From CAVPDG01 sp963702535 (lineage in GTDB: Bacteria; Chloroflexota; Anaerolineae; Anaerolineales; UBA4823): DNA of 64,000 nucleotides. The position numbers were made by a program, and so were the translations under genes. The stretch is from positions 186,001 to 250,000 of the forward strand of contig CAVPDG010000004.1 of NCBI GenBank assembly GCA_963702535.1, written 5' to 3'. Every line of letters begins with the position of its first letter. The first letter of the stretch is position 1. Under the pieces are notes generated by a model that did not search any database, had not been told where the DNA came from, and worked only from the letters and a program-made list of their open reading frames with translations. Shown here piece after piece: positions 63,798 to 64,000 of this stretch.

Positions 63798-64000
63798 ATG
63801 TTCTGGTTCCAGATCAAGCTGGCAGGACGCTACCTGTGGGGGCGCAAGCTGCGCACCTTCCTGACCACACTGGCGATCGTGTTCGGCACGCTGGTGATCT
63901 TCGGTATGAACATCATCCTGCCCACGATGGTGCAGGCTTTCCAGTCCAACCTGCTGGCGGCGTCTGGGCAGGTGGATGTGACGATCACGCTGAAGACCGG
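63798..64000 (+). CDS. ABC transporter permease, MacB/FtsX type (cut by window end)
   Basis: First 67 codons. WFQIKLAGRYLWGRKLRTFL leads into a membrane helix (TTLAIVFGTLVIFGMNIILP), as in MacB-type permeases with a large extracytoplasmic domain between helices 1 and 2. ATG 63798 sits in the operon with the ATPase gene. The rest lies outside the window. Confidence 0.88.
   Translation, partial: MFWFQIKLAGRYLWGRKLRTFLTTLAIVFGTLVIFGMNIILPTMVQAFQSNLLAASGQVDVTITLKT

Overview
The window reads as bacterial chromosome of moderately high GC with mostly short gaps between genes. The gene set fits a deep-branching, probably anaerobic heterotroph; my best guess is the Chloroflexota, class Anaerolineae. 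That rests on overall impression (SPFH/NfeD pair, paired M16 peptidases, GT-C-like membrane protein, bactofilin, fused AroK-AroB, a thioredoxin-cyclophilin lipoprotein) and not on a marker-gene tree. There is no rRNA, CRISPR array or phage.

Layout. 0-3.1 kb: a GntR regulator and ROK sugar kinase with a self-overlapping operator, and a serine beta-lactamase-like hydrolase. 3.1-10.1 kb: beta-CASP RNase, RNase D, RimI, SPFH/NfeD, and a split glutamine-dependent NAD synthetase. 10.2-15.4 kb: a membrane glycosyltransferase-like protein, a cassette of three very small genes, BipA/TypA and three tRNAs (Phe, Gly, Cys). 15.5-29.9 kb: MBL hydrolase, MutY with an intact Nudix domain, M19 dipeptidase, ferredoxin-NADP reductase-like enzyme, M16 pair, AcpS, penicillin acylase, DedA, PrsW. 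30-38 kb: thioredoxin-cyclophilin lipoprotein, HExxH protein, epimerase, Mpg, FabI, bactofilin, two-component system. 38-48.5 kb is accessory-rich: enoyl-CoA hydratase, a 516-bp inverted-repeat element with a GxxExxY nuclease-fold gene that has run into rnhA, a sugar-binding lipoprotein, tandem secreted paralogues, an AT-rich XRE + DUF2075 nuclease-helicase module, a second GxxExxY element, a second SPFH protein and a LysM protein. 48.5-57.5 kb: one long aromatic amino-acid operon (aroH, aroF, tyrA, aroA, aroE, aminotransferase, aroC, aroKB, aroQ) that covers the shikimate pathway and the branch to tyrosine. 57.5-64 kb: acetyltransferase, an autoregulated XRE/membrane pair, a GPH symporter with a beta-propeller protein, a GyrI-like protein, a decayed threonine dehydratase and the start of an ABC exporter.

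Three things stand out. First, arrays of 8-10-base (mostly 9-base) repeat units recur at several loci; two sets form inverted ends around GxxExxY genes, and one inverted pair forms a gene-less ~100-bp copy inside the aro operon. Second, the thioredoxin domain at 30-31 kb has an in-frame TGA exactly where the first Cys of CPGC is expected, followed by a stem-loop of bacterial SECIS type. Third, three tiny genes at 12.3-13.0 kb, each with a strong ribosome binding site, look like an undescribed small secreted-protein cassette.

Caution: about 20 genes carry one or more single-base frameshifts, including essential ones (aroA, typA), with the protein resuming cleanly in another frame. Most look like indel errors in the source assembly rather than true pseudogenes; such genes are given as one feature with the break points.
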